64,000 bases of DNA from Rhodohalobacter sulfatireducens (GCF_022012475.1 NZ_JAKLWS010000001.1:372001-436000); one strand, 5' to 3'; counted from the first letter of the stretch, positions 42,700 to 53,800 are shown. Notes: generated from the sequence alone by a model not told the origin. Made by a program: numbers and translations.

Positions 42700-44898
42700 A
42701 TGACAGTTGCAAAAACAAAATTTGACAGACGATCTTTTTTGAAAACAATGGCAGTGGGTGGAGGCGGACTCATGCTTGGATTCAGTTGGTTCTCAGCGTT
42801 GGCAAAGGATCCAAAAGCCGCGAATTTGCCGGATGAAATATTTGAAATCAATGCCTATATCAAGGTTCATCCCGACGGGAAAGTGACGATCTTGTCCCCT
42901 AATCCCGAAATCGGTCAAAATGTAAAAACATCGATGCCTCTGATTGTGGCCGAAGAACTTGATGTAGACTGGAATGATGTACGTGTAGAGCAAGCCCCTC
43001 TGGATACGTCGAAATATACAAGACAGTTGGCAGGTGGAAGTCAGTCGATTCGACTGGGCTGGGACAGCCTTAGAATGGCCGGGGCTACAGCGAAACTGTT
43101 GATGGTAACGGCGGCTGCTCAAGAATGGAATGCTGATATTGAAGACCTTACCACGGAAAAGGGGATCATTACAAATACTAACACAGGTGAAACGATTGGT
43201 TATGGTGATATTGCTTCCAAAGCAGTTTCTATTCCTATACCCGATGAAGTTCCGCTGAAGGATACGGATGATTTTACACTGATTGGCAAGAATATCAAGA
43301 ATGTTGATGGTTTCGAAATTGTAACCGGAAAACCTCTCTTTGGATATGATTTTACAAGAGAAGGTATGACCCTTGCTATGATCATTCATCCACCGGCATT
43401 CGGAATGAGATTAAAATCATATGACGACACTGAAGTGAGATCTATGCCGGGCGTCAAAGATGTTTTTACAATCGATACATCGATCGACGATCCCCAATGG
43501 TCTGATGTAAATGCATTTAATGAATTGATCGTCATTACGGGTGATACCACCTGGGAGATCCTGAATGCTAAAAAAGCCTTAGAGGTTGAATGGGAAGCGG
43601 TCAGCGAGCTGGAAAACAGTGACGACCATATGAGAAAGCTTGCAGATGCCATCCAAAATGGCTCCGGGAATATGGAACGAGTGGATGGCGACCCCGAGGC
43701 CGTTGCTGCACGTGCTCCGACCGTGATAGAACGAACCTACACGGCACCGTTCCTGCCACATAACCCAATGGCACCAATGAACTTCTTTGCAGATGTAAAA
43801 GAGGACTCAGCAGATCTGATAGGACCGGTTCAAACACCGGAACAATTACGGACATCAGCATCCCAACTGTTAGGGTTGCCCGAAGAAAATATCCATGTGG
43901 ATATGACCCGCATGGGCGGTGGATTCGGACGTCGGCTCTATGGAAACTTTGGGTTGGAAGCGGCTGCTATTTCCCAAAAAATCGGTGGGTCTGTTAAGCT
44001 TATCTATACAAGGGAAGATGATATGACCCAGGGAACGTACCGGCCGGCGTATGCTATCAAGTATAAAGCTGCATTGGATAATGACGGAAGTTTGATGTCT
44101 TTCCAGGCCAAAGGAACCGGAATGCCCGGAGACTCATTGTACGCCAACCGCTATCCTGCAGGTACTCTGGATCATTACTCATGTGAAAAGATTCCGATTC
44201 ATACGAACATCTCTACAGGAGCTTGGCGCGCTCCAAGCTCTAACTTCACGGCCAGTGCCGAGCAATGCTTTATGGACGAACTGGCCGAGGCAGCCGGTAA
44301 AGACCCAATTGAATTTAGGCTGGATCTTTTTGACAGAGCTATGAGAGACCCGGTTGGCGAAGAAAATGACTACGAAGCGGATCGCTATGCAGGTGTGCTG
44401 GAACTGGTCAGAGAAAAATCAAACTGGGGCCAGGAGATGCCCGGTGTATATCGTGGTGTTGCAGCCTATTTTTCTTATGGATCATACGCGGCTCAAGTGG
44501 TCGATCTGGTGAAAGAGGGGGATGATATTAAAATCCAAAAAGTGTGGTGCGCTGTAGACTGCGGTATTGTCGTGAATATGGAAGGTGCTGTCAACCAGGT
44601 GGAAGGTTGTATCATTGACGGGCTGGGACACGCCATGTACAGTGAATTAACATTCAATGACGGGGCGCCCCAACAGAGTAACTTCAATAATTACCGAATT
44701 ATGAGAAACTCAGAAGCCCCGGCAGAGATTGAAGTTTTCTTTGTGGAGAGCGACACCCATCCAACAGGATTAGGTGAACCGCCATTTCCACCGATTATGC
44801 CGGCCTATGCTAATGCACTTTACAAAGCAACAGGTAATCGCTATTACAATCAGCCATACTTGGTTAAAGACCAAACGATGCTTGCCATGCATCGTTGA
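42700..44898 (+). CDS. Molybdopterin-binding subunit, xanthine-oxidase family (IorB-like), Tat-exported
   Basis: A 732-residue protein. Twin Arg at residues 10-11 (DRRSFLK) begins a Tat signal. The Mo domain runs from FEINAYIKVHPDGKVTILSPNPEIGQNVKTSMPLIVAEELDVDW to the C-terminus, with GGGFGRRLYGNFGLEAAAIS, GAWRAPSSNFTASAEQCFMDELAEAAGKDPIEFR and GLGEPPFPPIMPAYANA supplying cofactor contacts and the catalytic Glu. It is one chain of the IorB/aldehyde dehydrogenase type and should hydroxylate an aldehyde or N-heterocycle in the periplasm; the substrate is unknown. The cytochrome c gene downstream is the likely electron acceptor. Confidence 0.92.
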   Translation: MTVAKTKFDRRSFLKTMAVGGGGLMLGFSWFSALAKDPKAANLPDEIFEINAYIKVHPDGKVTILSPNPEIGQNVKTSMPLIVAEELDVDWNDVRVEQAPLDTSKYTRQLAGGSQSIRLGWDSLRMAGATAKLLMVTAAAQEWNADIEDLTTEKGIITNTNTGETIGYGDIASKAVSIPIPDEVPLKDTDDFTLIGKNIKNVDGFEIVTGKPLFGYDFTREGMTLAMIIHPPAFGMRLKSYDDTEVRSMPGVKDVFTIDTSIDDPQWSDVNAFNELIVITGDTTWEILNAKKALEVEWEAVSELENSDDHMRKLADAIQNGSGNMERVDGDPEAVAARAPTVIERTYTAPFLPHNPMAPMNFFADVKEDSADLIGPVQTPEQLRTSASQLLGLPEENIHVDMTRMGGGFGRRLYGNFGLEAAAISQKIGGSVKLIYTREDDMTQGTYRPAYAIKYKAALDNDGSLMSFQAKGTGMPGDSLYANRYPAGTLDHYSCEKIPIHTNISTGAWRAPSSNFTASAEQCFMDELAEAAGKDPIEFRLDLFDRAMRDPVGEENDYEADRYAGVLELVREKSNWGQEMPGVYRGVAAYFSYGSYAAQVVDLVKEGDDIKIQKVWCAVDCGIVVNMEGAVNQVEGCIIDGLGHAMYSELTFNDGAPQQSNFNNYRIMRNSEAPAEIEVFFVESDTHPTGLGEPPFPPIMPAYANALYKATGNRYYNQPYLVKDQTMLAMHR

Positions 44899-45066
44899 AA
44901 GATTAACAACTAAATCAAGGAGCAACGGACCTTCTCGATATATGAAATTAACCTTTGTTTGACTTTTTATTGAAATTGAAAAGGTGACCCCGGTGAACTC
45001 ATTTTTTGGGAAGGTCGTTTATTTTAGTTTAGACATTTATAAACGCACATCAATCCCGAGGTGTCT

Positions 45067-45459
45067 ATGAAAGTTGAAAAACTGTTTTTTCCCATTTTGT
45101 TTGCACTGCTATGCAATCCGGTCCTAGCACAAGAATTTGACCTTGAAGCAAGCATTCAAAGAGGGAATACCATTTACTCTTCCAGCTGTGCTTCTTGCCA
45201 TATGATGAATGGAACTGGGATAAGTGGCGTTTATCCTTCTCTTGCTGGTGCCGACAGCCTGATGAATGATATTCCAGAAATGCTTACCTGGATAGTTGAT
45301 GGAGGAGAAGTCAATGGAGTGTCGCATAGCTTTTCATTGACAGACCGGGAAGTTTCTGACCTGCTGAATTACATTCGAAATTCATGGGGCCATGAAGGGG
45401 AGGCAATTCTGCCTGAAGAGGTTCAGCCTGCATTACAAGAGAGTGAGGAAGGTGACTGA
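45067..45459 (+). CDS. Periplasmic class I cytochrome c
   Basis: A 130-residue protein with a signal peptide (about 1-22) and one haem motif C-A-S-C-H followed by MMNGTGISGVYPSLAGADSL. The likely axial Met is in the C-terminal half. It is a soluble or loosely bound electron carrier. The gene lies 168 bases after the molybdoenzyme large subunit on the same strand, as in other IorAB-cytochrome clusters, so it probably accepts electrons from the enzyme. ATG 45067 is preferred to the GTG at 45061 as it directly starts the signal peptide. Confidence 0.9.
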   Translation: MKVEKLFFPILFALLCNPVLAQEFDLEASIQRGNTIYSSSCASCHMMNGTGISGVYPSLAGADSLMNDIPEMLTWIVDGGEVNGVSHSFSLTDREVSDLLNYIRNSWGHEGEAILPEEVQPALQESEEGD

Positions 45460-45492
45460 GGCGTAGGCCTGTTTACTAATTTTTATTACGCT

Positions 45493-46269
45493 TTATCGGT
45501 TTACGTTGGTCACTAAATCATTTCTGCTGATGTAGTAAACGATCACCATAAAGACAGAGAGATAGAGGATAAACAACCAGAATGTGTCCATACTTCCAGT
45601 AAACTCCGGTAAAATATTTAGATAATTAAATGCAGCATTTGCGCTGATGTGGGCAAGTATGGACGTGAGCACGCTTTGGGTGTAATAATAGATCCAGCTA
45701 ATAAAAAGGGTTCCCAAAATAACCCATAGCAAAAATACGAAGAAGCTCATTTCCTGGGGTGTACCCGTTCCAATCAGGTAGGCCGGAAAATGCCAGAACC
45801 CCCAGATCAAACCAAGGATGATGCTTGAATAAAAAACACTGAATCTCTTCATCAACCTGGGAAGTAAGTATCCTCTCCAGCCGTACTCCTCTCCAATGGC
45901 GATCAATACAATCACAAGAACCTGAGGCAGCAATTGAGTTGTTCGCAATTGAAAACCGGAAATGTCGAAGTTCAAAATCGAGAGCACAGCTAAAGATGCA
46001 AGAATTGGAAATCCGAGTAATGAAAGCAGAAGCCATTTAAAGGCCGTTTTCTGAACGGTCTGTTGAACGAACAATACGTAAAGACCTCTTTTCCCCTTTG
46101 CCAAGGCCGTTAGAATCAATGCCACGATTGAAGGCGTAAAAATGGATAAAATGGAGAGATTTGGATTCTCGAATTGATAAGCGATCAAACAGATAAGTGA
46201 ACTCAAGACAATAACAACGACCGAGAACAGAATGATTTCTCTTTTTTCTGTTGAGCGCAGATTATACAT
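45493..46269 (-). CDS. CPBP-family intramembrane metalloprotease
   Basis: A 258-residue protein with about eight membrane segments. The family motifs are present: EEYGWRGYLLP (Glu-Glu with Arg), LGLIWGFWHFPAYLIG (conserved His) and ILAHISANAAF (second His). CPBP proteins include CAAX prenyl proteases and bacteriocin-resistance proteins; the substrate is unknown. It converges with the cytochrome c gene, with a short gap and no clear terminator. Confidence 0.88.
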   Translation of the reverse strand: MYNLRSTEKREIILFSVVVIVLSSLICLIAYQFENPNLSILSIFTPSIVALILTALAKGKRGLYVLFVQQTVQKTAFKWLLLSLLGFPILASLAVLSILNFDISGFQLRTTQLLPQVLVIVLIAIGEEYGWRGYLLPRLMKRFSVFYSSIILGLIWGFWHFPAYLIGTGTPQEMSFFVFLLWVILGTLFISWIYYYTQSVLTSILAHISANAAFNYLNILPEFTGSMDTFWLFILYLSVFMVIVYYISRNDLVTNVNR

Positions 46270-46434
46270 AAATGATTGTAACGTTATAGGGCACTGTGTT
46301 TTAAGGAGGTACGAGGGGAGTTCGTATTTAGTTACAATGTCCTTTTTTGTGTTACAAACGTTATACTTGTTTTGATGCTGAAATCTAATTCCTGATATAA
46401 TCTAAATAGGGGGCAGAGCCTAAGGTGTTTTCAA

Positions 46435-46992
46435 CTATTTTTCGATCCCCGTATACTTTTTGTAAATAGCTCTATATCCAAAAAACCTGGCTATAGGTCC
46501 AAGAATACCGATCAAAAAATTTTGTGGTCCAAGAGGAATTGAAGCAAGTCTGGAGGGACTTTCTAGGTATTTACCGGTTACCATAGCCTGTAAAAAGGGT
46601 AGTTTGCCACCTTTTACCTTACCGTCATTTATCATCCCGAATAAATTTTCGAGAAAGAAATCTATGTCAATTCCAGGGGTAATTTGTTGTATATATTCGG
46701 CGGGTTCATCATCCATATTATAATGATTATGAGGTCTGTTTTTGGGCAATGTTACTTCCTCTCCCACTTTTATATCATGCTGTTTACCATCCAAAAAATA
46801 TGTCATACGACCCGATAGGATTTTAAAATTCTCTTCCTGTAAAAGGTGAATATGATCGTCAACTGTTTGACCTTTGCTTTTTAAGGTGACTTTTAAAGTA
46901 ACTCTTTCACCATTCGTATCTGAAGAAGTCTCGATAAATTCAATCGTATCTCCGGTAAATTTATCTATTAATTTTTGTCCTTTTATTGGCAT
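46435..46992 (-). CDS. Cupin domain protein
   Basis: A 185-residue protein with one cupin barrel: VTLKVTLKSKGQTVDDHIHLLQEENFKILSGRMTYFLDGKQHDIKVGEEVTLPKNRPHNHYN. The HIH...E...H set can bind a metal. The C-terminal ~70 residues are helical with a hydrophobic stretch (IPLGPQNFLIGILGPIARFFGY) that could touch a membrane. Function is unknown. It starts 290 bases from the divergent outer-membrane gene at 47283. Confidence 0.8.
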   Translation of the reverse strand: MPIKGQKLIDKFTGDTIEFIETSSDTNGERVTLKVTLKSKGQTVDDHIHLLQEENFKILSGRMTYFLDGKQHDIKVGEEVTLPKNRPHNHYNMDDEPAEYIQQITPGIDIDFFLENLFGMINDGKVKGGKLPFLQAMVTGKYLESPSRLASIPLGPQNFLIGILGPIARFFGYRAIYKKYTGIEK

Positions 46993-47186
46993 GATTGAAG
47001 TTTTAATATTTAATAAAGTATCGGTATGCCACCAACGCTTTTCGGGTTATCCCTTCTTCCTATGTAAGTTTTATTCAAGGTACTCTAAAAGAATAATGAA
47101 AGTATAATGGTGAAAACGGAGTTATTAACCAATTACGATTATTTGTTGATGCTGATTAATTAAAAGCATGATACTCTATTCAGAAC

Positions 47187-47202
47187 TGTTTGAATTTCGT
47201 AA
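47187..47202. promoter_or_regulatory. 16-base direct repeat, copy 1 (candidate AraC-type operator)
   Basis: TGTTTGAATTTCGTAA is followed two bases later by GTTTGC. The same 16-mer occurs exactly at 48993-49008, followed six bases later by GTTTGC. This copy lies 80 bases upstream of the gene before the AraC regulator. Confidence 0.55.
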
Positions 47203-47282
47203 CTGTTTGCTTGATTCTCATAATTGAATGATGAATCTCCTGCCTAACTTTCTTTTAAGACCTAATGAAATGAAGTTTATAA

Positions 47283-48038
47283 ATGTCAAAAAGCAATCTG
47301 CAGACATCTCTGTTTATTATTCTGATCTTGTGTTTTACAGATGCAGGATTTTCACAAGGAGGTTCAACTGACAAGCTGGATGTATCAGGCACCATCAGTG
47401 TGATGAATGATGGCATATCCACAGTCCCCTCTCTGGCCCTGGGAAAGCCGGCAATGATCTATAATTTGTCGGTCGGGAATCGATTTCGGTTTGAACCGGA
47501 ATTGCGATTTTCGATGGAGGGTAAACCGTGGTCGTTCCTGTTTTGGTTTCGGTATGATGTGGTTCAGAATAATAAGTTATCGTTCCGAATCGGTGCACAT
47601 CCGGCCTTTTCCTTTCGAACGGTTCCGGCACTGATTAATAATTCTGAGCAATCAGAAGATGTTATTGAAGCACGACGTTTTTTAGCAGGTGATTTGAATA
47701 CAAGTTACGCTGTCAATGAGCGTCTTAACATTGGGGTGTATTATTTAGCAGCTCACGGGTTTGAGCCTTCCGTACCCGATTACACACACTTTCTGAGTTT
47801 CTATAGCAGCATTCCGAATATCTCTCTTGTTAGTGATCTGTACCTGAATCTTCGGCCGCAGTTCTATTATTTAAAAATTGACGAGATCGACGGGTTTTAT
47901 GCGTCAACAAATATTGCACTGGGTGTGAGAGAACTTCCGGTTACTGTTTCAACCACCATCAACAAAGTGGTAGATACGGAAATTGAAAACACAGACCCGC
48001 TTTGGAATATCAGCTTAAATTACTCGTTTCGTTTTTAG
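47283..48038 (+). CDS. Secreted, probably outer-membrane beta-strand protein
   Basis: A 251-residue protein with a signal peptide (about 1-25). The rest alternates short beta-strands (FRFEPELRFSMEGKPWSFLFWFRYDV, KLSFRIGAHPAFSF, NIGVYYLAAHGFE) and ends in an aromatic ISLNYSFRF strand, as outer-membrane barrels do. I do not recognise a named family. The AraC regulator begins a few bases to 62 bases after its stop, so it may be co-transcribed and part of the same response. Confidence 0.78.
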   Translation: MSKSNLQTSLFIILILCFTDAGFSQGGSTDKLDVSGTISVMNDGISTVPSLALGKPAMIYNLSVGNRFRFEPELRFSMEGKPWSFLFWFRYDVVQNNKLSFRIGAHPAFSFRTVPALINNSEQSEDVIEARRFLAGDLNTSYAVNERLNIGVYYLAAHGFEPSVPDYTHFLSFYSSIPNISLVSDLYLNLRPQFYYLKIDEIDGFYASTNIALGVRELPVTVSTTINKVVDTEIENTDPLWNISLNYSFRF

Positions 48039-48099
48039 TATTATGAAGTGGAACGCATTCACAAAACTTACAATCTGGCATCACTTAATTGAATGTGAT

Positions 48100-48999
48100 A
48101 TGAAAAAAAATGAAAAGAAAGGAAGCTTTTACACTCAAAAGTTTGGATCATTTAGTAAAAAAATTCAATTGGTAAATGAGCATTTCGACCTGTTTACATT
48201 AGATCCCTTTTTGGGTGATAATCCGGAGCCAATCCCTTATGATAAGAGAGATTATTACAAAATCATGCTGTTCAAGGGGAAAGCCAAAGTGCTATATGCT
48301 GATAAAGTGCTTGAGGCAAAACAACAGGTGTTAAGCTTTTCGAATCCGCTTATTCCCTGTAAATGGATTGAAAAAGAGAATGTCCAGGGTGGAGTCTTTT
48401 GTATTTTTGATAAACAGTTTTTTCATCAATTTGCGGACTTAAGTGACTACTCGGTTTTTCAGCCCGGCGGAAATCATGTATTTGAGTTGTCAGACGAACA
48501 GTTAGAAAAATCTGTAGCGCTTTTTGAACGGTTGTTTGAAGAGTTTGAGTCTGATTATAAACACAAATATGACGTCCTGCGAACCACAGTATTTGAATTG
48601 ATGCATCTTGCGATGAAGATGGAACCATCATCAAGCATTCAAAGCACGGAGATCAATGCATCTCAGCGAATCTCTTCGATGTTTTTGGAGCTCTTAGAGC
48701 GTCAATTCCCGATTAACGATTCTCATAAAAGCATCAACCTCCGTACAGCTTCCGATTTTGCCAAACAACTGAACGTTCATGTGAATCACCTAAACCGGGC
48801 GCTGAAACAAACCACCAATAAAACCACCTCTGAGCTTATAGCCGAACGCCTGCTCCAGGAATCAAAAATCCTGTTGAAGCACAGTCAACAGGATATTTCA
48901 GAGATTGGATACTCCTTAGGATTTAGTGAAGCCACTCATTTCAGCAACTTCTTCAAAAAACATACGGACACAAGCCCTTCGCAATTCAGGAATGTTTGA
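48100..48999 (+). CDS. AraC family transcriptional regulator
   Basis: A 299-residue protein. An N-terminal cupin-like sensing part (FSKKIQLVNEHFDLFTL...KVLYADKVLEAKQQVLSFSNPL) is followed by a C-terminal AraC domain: LRTASDFAKQLNVHVNHLNRALKQTTNKTTSELIAERLLQESKILLKHSQQDISEIGYSLGFSEATHFSNFFKKHTDTSPSQFR, with both helix-turn-helices. ATG 48100 is chosen as the better family start; an ATG at 48043 also exists. It sits directly before the aldo/keto reductase cluster and is its likely activator. The 16-base repeat overlaps its stop codon. Confidence 0.9.
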   Translation: MKKNEKKGSFYTQKFGSFSKKIQLVNEHFDLFTLDPFLGDNPEPIPYDKRDYYKIMLFKGKAKVLYADKVLEAKQQVLSFSNPLIPCKWIEKENVQGGVFCIFDKQFFHQFADLSDYSVFQPGGNHVFELSDEQLEKSVALFERLFEEFESDYKHKYDVLRTTVFELMHLAMKMEPSSSIQSTEINASQRISSMFLELLERQFPINDSHKSINLRTASDFAKQLNVHVNHLNRALKQTTNKTTSELIAERLLQESKILLKHSQQDISEIGYSLGFSEATHFSNFFKKHTDTSPSQFRNV

Positions 49000-49008
49000 A
49001 TTTCGTAA
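48993..49008. promoter_or_regulatory. 16-base direct repeat, copy 2 (candidate AraC-type operator)
   Basis: TGTTTGAATTTCGTAA overlaps the stop codon of the AraC gene, with GTTTGC at 49015-49020. A TATATTTG word (49051-49058), matching the Bacteroidota -7 consensus TAnnTTTG, follows 43 bases later, 38 bases before the reductase start. Confidence 0.55.
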
Positions 49009-49084
49009 GTGATGGTTTGCTAATCGTAATTCATTGAGGGGTCTCAACAGTATATTTGTTTTAGATGTTAAACATTAAATCTAA

Positions 49085-50092
<1,008 letters not shown>

Positions 50093-50153
50093 TTAATATG
50101 ACCTAAAAATTGAGTGCGAAAACCTTCATAATAATCAATACGATCACCAAGTC

Positions 50154-51308
<1,155 letters not shown>

Positions 51309-51336
51309 ACCAATATCAAAAAAGCCCCTGCGGCTT

Positions 51337-51933
51337 ATGAATAGATTTACCTTTTTTTGGATTCTGATTCTTTTACTGGTGGCAAACCCTGTCAAAGCAC
51401 AGGTTGAGTCCGATTCGGAGGATATACTCATCGTCTACCTGTCCCGTACCGGGAACACGGAGGCAGTAGCCGAAATGATCCGGGATGAAGTTGACGGTGA
51501 GATGGTTGAACTCGAACTGGAAACTCCCTACCCGGAGGATTATGATGCAATCGTGGCGCAAGTTGCCAGGGAAAATGAGACCGGATATTTACCTCCTTTA
51601 AAAACTGAAATTGAGAACATTCAGGATTATGAAACAATCTTTATTGGCTTTCCAACTTGGGGAATGCAACTCCCTCCACCCATGAAAAGCTTTTTGAATG
51701 AGTATGATCTGAGCGGCAAAATAGTCATCCCATTCAATACAAATGGAGGTTATGGTTTGGGAAGCAGTATTCGTCAAATTGAAGAACTCTGTCCGGATTC
51801 AAAGATACTGGAAAGTTTTTCAGTCAGAGGCGGATTGGAACGAGATGGAATCTACCTGGATATCAAAGGAGATCGACGAGAAGAAGTCCGTGCCGAAGCC
51901 GTTGAGTGGTTGCGGAATATTGGGATGCAATAG
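51337..51933 (+). CDS. Flavodoxin with Sec signal peptide
   Basis: A 198-residue protein. A Sec signal peptide (about 1-22, ending in KAQ) precedes a flavodoxin fold: ILIVYLSRTGNTEAVAEMI (FMN phosphate loop), FIGFPTWGMQLPPPMKSFLNEYDLSGKIVIPFNTNGGYG and the last helix. Flavodoxins are normally cytosolic; export implies FMN loading outside or a changed role. ATG 51337 is used because the signal starts there; the frame back to 51268 overlaps the upstream reductase. The double hairpin at 51978 lies downstream. Confidence 0.9.
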   Translation: MNRFTFFWILILLLVANPVKAQVESDSEDILIVYLSRTGNTEAVAEMIRDEVDGEMVELELETPYPEDYDAIVAQVARENETGYLPPLKTEIENIQDYETIFIGFPTWGMQLPPPMKSFLNEYDLSGKIVIPFNTNGGYGLGSSIRQIEELCPDSKILESFSVRGGLERDGIYLDIKGDRREEVRAEAVEWLRNIGMQ

Positions 51934-51977
51934 TTTAAATAACAAGAAATAATTGGATGAAAACTTTGCAATGCTAT

Positions 51978-52062
51978 CCCGTCCGACCGCTGACTTTGCG
52001 GTCAGACGGGTTAAAGCGATGATAGGATACCCATCTGACGGCAAAACCAGCCGTCTGATGGG
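51978..52062. repeat. Double-hairpin repeat, copy A
   Basis: Hairpin 1 (51978-52010) has stem CCCGTCCGACCGC/GCGGTCAGACGGG. Hairpin 2 (52030-52062) has stem CCCATCTGACGGC/GCCGTCTGATGGG around AAAACCA. It lies 45 bases after the flavodoxin stop. The same two hairpins recur in order at 52601-52684. Confidence 0.75.
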
Positions 52063-52114
52063 TTTTGAAAAGTCCTCTAAACATTAATCACACAACTCAT
52101 AAATCATCAATACA

Positions 52115-52579
52115 ATGAAATTCAATCAATTAAAAACAGTTCTCATTGGACTCTTTATAATTTTAATCAGCGTACCTGCCTTCGCCCAAAATGCGGATGT
52201 TGTGGAGGAAATTAAAGATCTTTCCCAGGAGAAATGGCAGTGGATGGCTGACAAGAATGTAGATGAGCTCTCAAACTTATTTAATGAGGATGCACGATTT
52301 GTCCACATGAGCGGATCGTGGGGAACAAACCGTGAACTCGAAATCATTGAAAGCGGAAGCATTTGGTACAAGAATACAGACGTGCACCAGGTTGTGGTAG
52401 AAACGTTTGGCGATACCGTGATTCTTTGGAACCGCATTACCCTGGAGGCTGAGGTTCGGGGAAATGTCGTATCCAATGAGTTTACGGTTACGGAAGTCTA
52501 TCAAAACCAAGACGGAGATTGGAGCCTGTTAGACCTGACATTTAGCAGCGTGCGGGATACTCATAGCATTGAAGAGTAG
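52115..52579 (+). CDS. Secreted DUF4440/NTF2-like protein
   Basis: A 154-residue protein: signal peptide 1-25 ending AFAQ, then an NTF2-like cone: EKWQWMADKNVDELSNLFNEDARFVHMSGSWGTNRELEIIESGSIWYKNTDVHQ...NEFTVTEVYQNQDGDWSLLDLTFSSV. Polar residues around FVHMSGSW point into the pocket. No enzyme activity can be assigned; NTF2-like proteins include isomerases, dehydratases and binding proteins. A close paralogue is at 56705. Matching double hairpins on both sides suggest a movable or duplicated unit. Confidence 0.88.
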   Translation: MKFNQLKTVLIGLFIILISVPAFAQNADVVEEIKDLSQEKWQWMADKNVDELSNLFNEDARFVHMSGSWGTNRELEIIESGSIWYKNTDVHQVVVETFGDTVILWNRITLEAEVRGNVVSNEFTVTEVYQNQDGDWSLLDLTFSSVRDTHSIEE

Positions 52580-52600
52580 TGAGAGAATTTTAAAAACTGC

Positions 52601-52684
52601 CCCGTCCGACCGTTGTATTTTCGGTCAGACGGGTTCTTCGATACCTAATCTAACCATCTGACGGCAAAACCAGCCGTCTGATGG
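52601..52684. repeat. Double-hairpin repeat, copy B
   Basis: Hairpin 1 (52601-52633) and hairpin 2 (52654-52684) repeat the stems of copy A with a different spacer and loop. It lies 22 bases after the DUF4440 stop. Confidence 0.75.
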
Positions 52685-52720
52685 ATTCAGCAGAGCCATC
52701 CACTAATAGAAAAACAGATA

Positions 52721-53752
52721 ATGATGATAAAGAAAATGAATCACGGAAAGATACTTTACTCGCTTGTAATATTAACCCTGACCGTCGGACTCTTCGCAAA
52801 TTCGGTATCCGCACAGGAATCGGAGCCCTATTCGGTTGGAAATCCTCTGGGTCTGACTTCTAACGGTGAATTTCAACCGATCTCACCCAATGTAAGTGTG
52901 TACGGAGCCATCCAATCTGCCGAAAGCTGTATTTATGATGCGGAACGAGAACGAATCATCGTGCCAAGCATGGGTGACCGGCAAAATGTACAGGTAAATA
53001 ATGCGTGGGTTTCGCTGATTAACTCTGATGGATCGGTTCATACACCAAAATGGATTGGTGTTCAGAATTCCGGTCAGCGCAGCAATTTATCTCCGCCACT
53101 GGTTTTGAATGATCCCCTCGGAAGCGAAATTGCAGATGGCGTTCTCTACTTTGCCGATCGGGATGGCGGTACAAGCCTGGATGATCCATCAATAGCCGTC
53201 ATTCGCCGGTTTGACCTGGAAACGGGCATTCCTCTTGAAGATATCCGAATCGAAGAATCTCCCTGGATTAACGACATCACTGTAGCAGAAGACGGAACGA
53301 TCTACACCACACAATCCGGTGATATCGGTCCCGATGGTGACCCGCAATCCTGGAAAGTATGGAAAATCTCTCCGGAGGGGAGTAATTCTGAATTTATAGT
53401 GGGCGATCCGATTAATGTCCCCAACGGCATTGCGATAGACACCGATGGTAATATTGTGGTAGTCAACTTTGGCAATCCCGATGTCCTCACTTTTTCTCCG
53501 GATGGTGATCTGCTGAAAACGGAACAAGCCGTTCAGGCTGGAGGCGATGGAATCGAGATCATGAAGGACGGAACGAAGTATATCAGCAGTGTAAGACAGG
53601 GCGGAGTTTCCAGAATTCGTCCAGGCGAATCGGCCGAACTGATTGCAGAGAATATTCCAAGTGCGGCTTCTATTTGCTACGATTCAGATAACAACCAGCT
53701 TGTGGTCCCGATGACATCACAGAGTACGCTCGGGTTTGTACCTTTAGATTAA
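52721..53752 (+). CDS. Secreted SMP-30/NHL-type beta-propeller protein
   Basis: A 343-residue protein with a signal peptide (about 1-32, ending VSAQ). It has beta-propeller blades such as DITVAEDGTIYTTQSGDIGPDG, PNGIAIDTDGNIVVVNFGNPDVLTFSPDGDLL and GDGIEIMKDGTKYISSVRQGGVSRI. PNGIA-D and the acidic loop residues resemble SMP-30/gluconolactonase metal sites. A lactonase or sugar-acid role is possible next to the dehydrogenase, but not proven. An ATG five codons in (52736) is also plausible. A hairpin terminator follows at 53801. Confidence 0.82.
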   Translation: MMIKKMNHGKILYSLVILTLTVGLFANSVSAQESEPYSVGNPLGLTSNGEFQPISPNVSVYGAIQSAESCIYDAERERIIVPSMGDRQNVQVNNAWVSLINSDGSVHTPKWIGVQNSGQRSNLSPPLVLNDPLGSEIADGVLYFADRDGGTSLDDPSIAVIRRFDLETGIPLEDIRIEESPWINDITVAEDGTIYTTQSGDIGPDGDPQSWKVWKISPEGSNSEFIVGDPINVPNGIAIDTDGNIVVVNFGNPDVLTFSPDGDLLKTEQAVQAGGDGIEIMKDGTKYISSVRQGGVSRIRPGESAELIAENIPSAASICYDSDNNQLVVPMTSQSTLGFVPLD

Positions 53753-53800
53753 CGAAATAGCATATGCAATTTAATAGCAGAAAATTAGGAACCTGAATTT

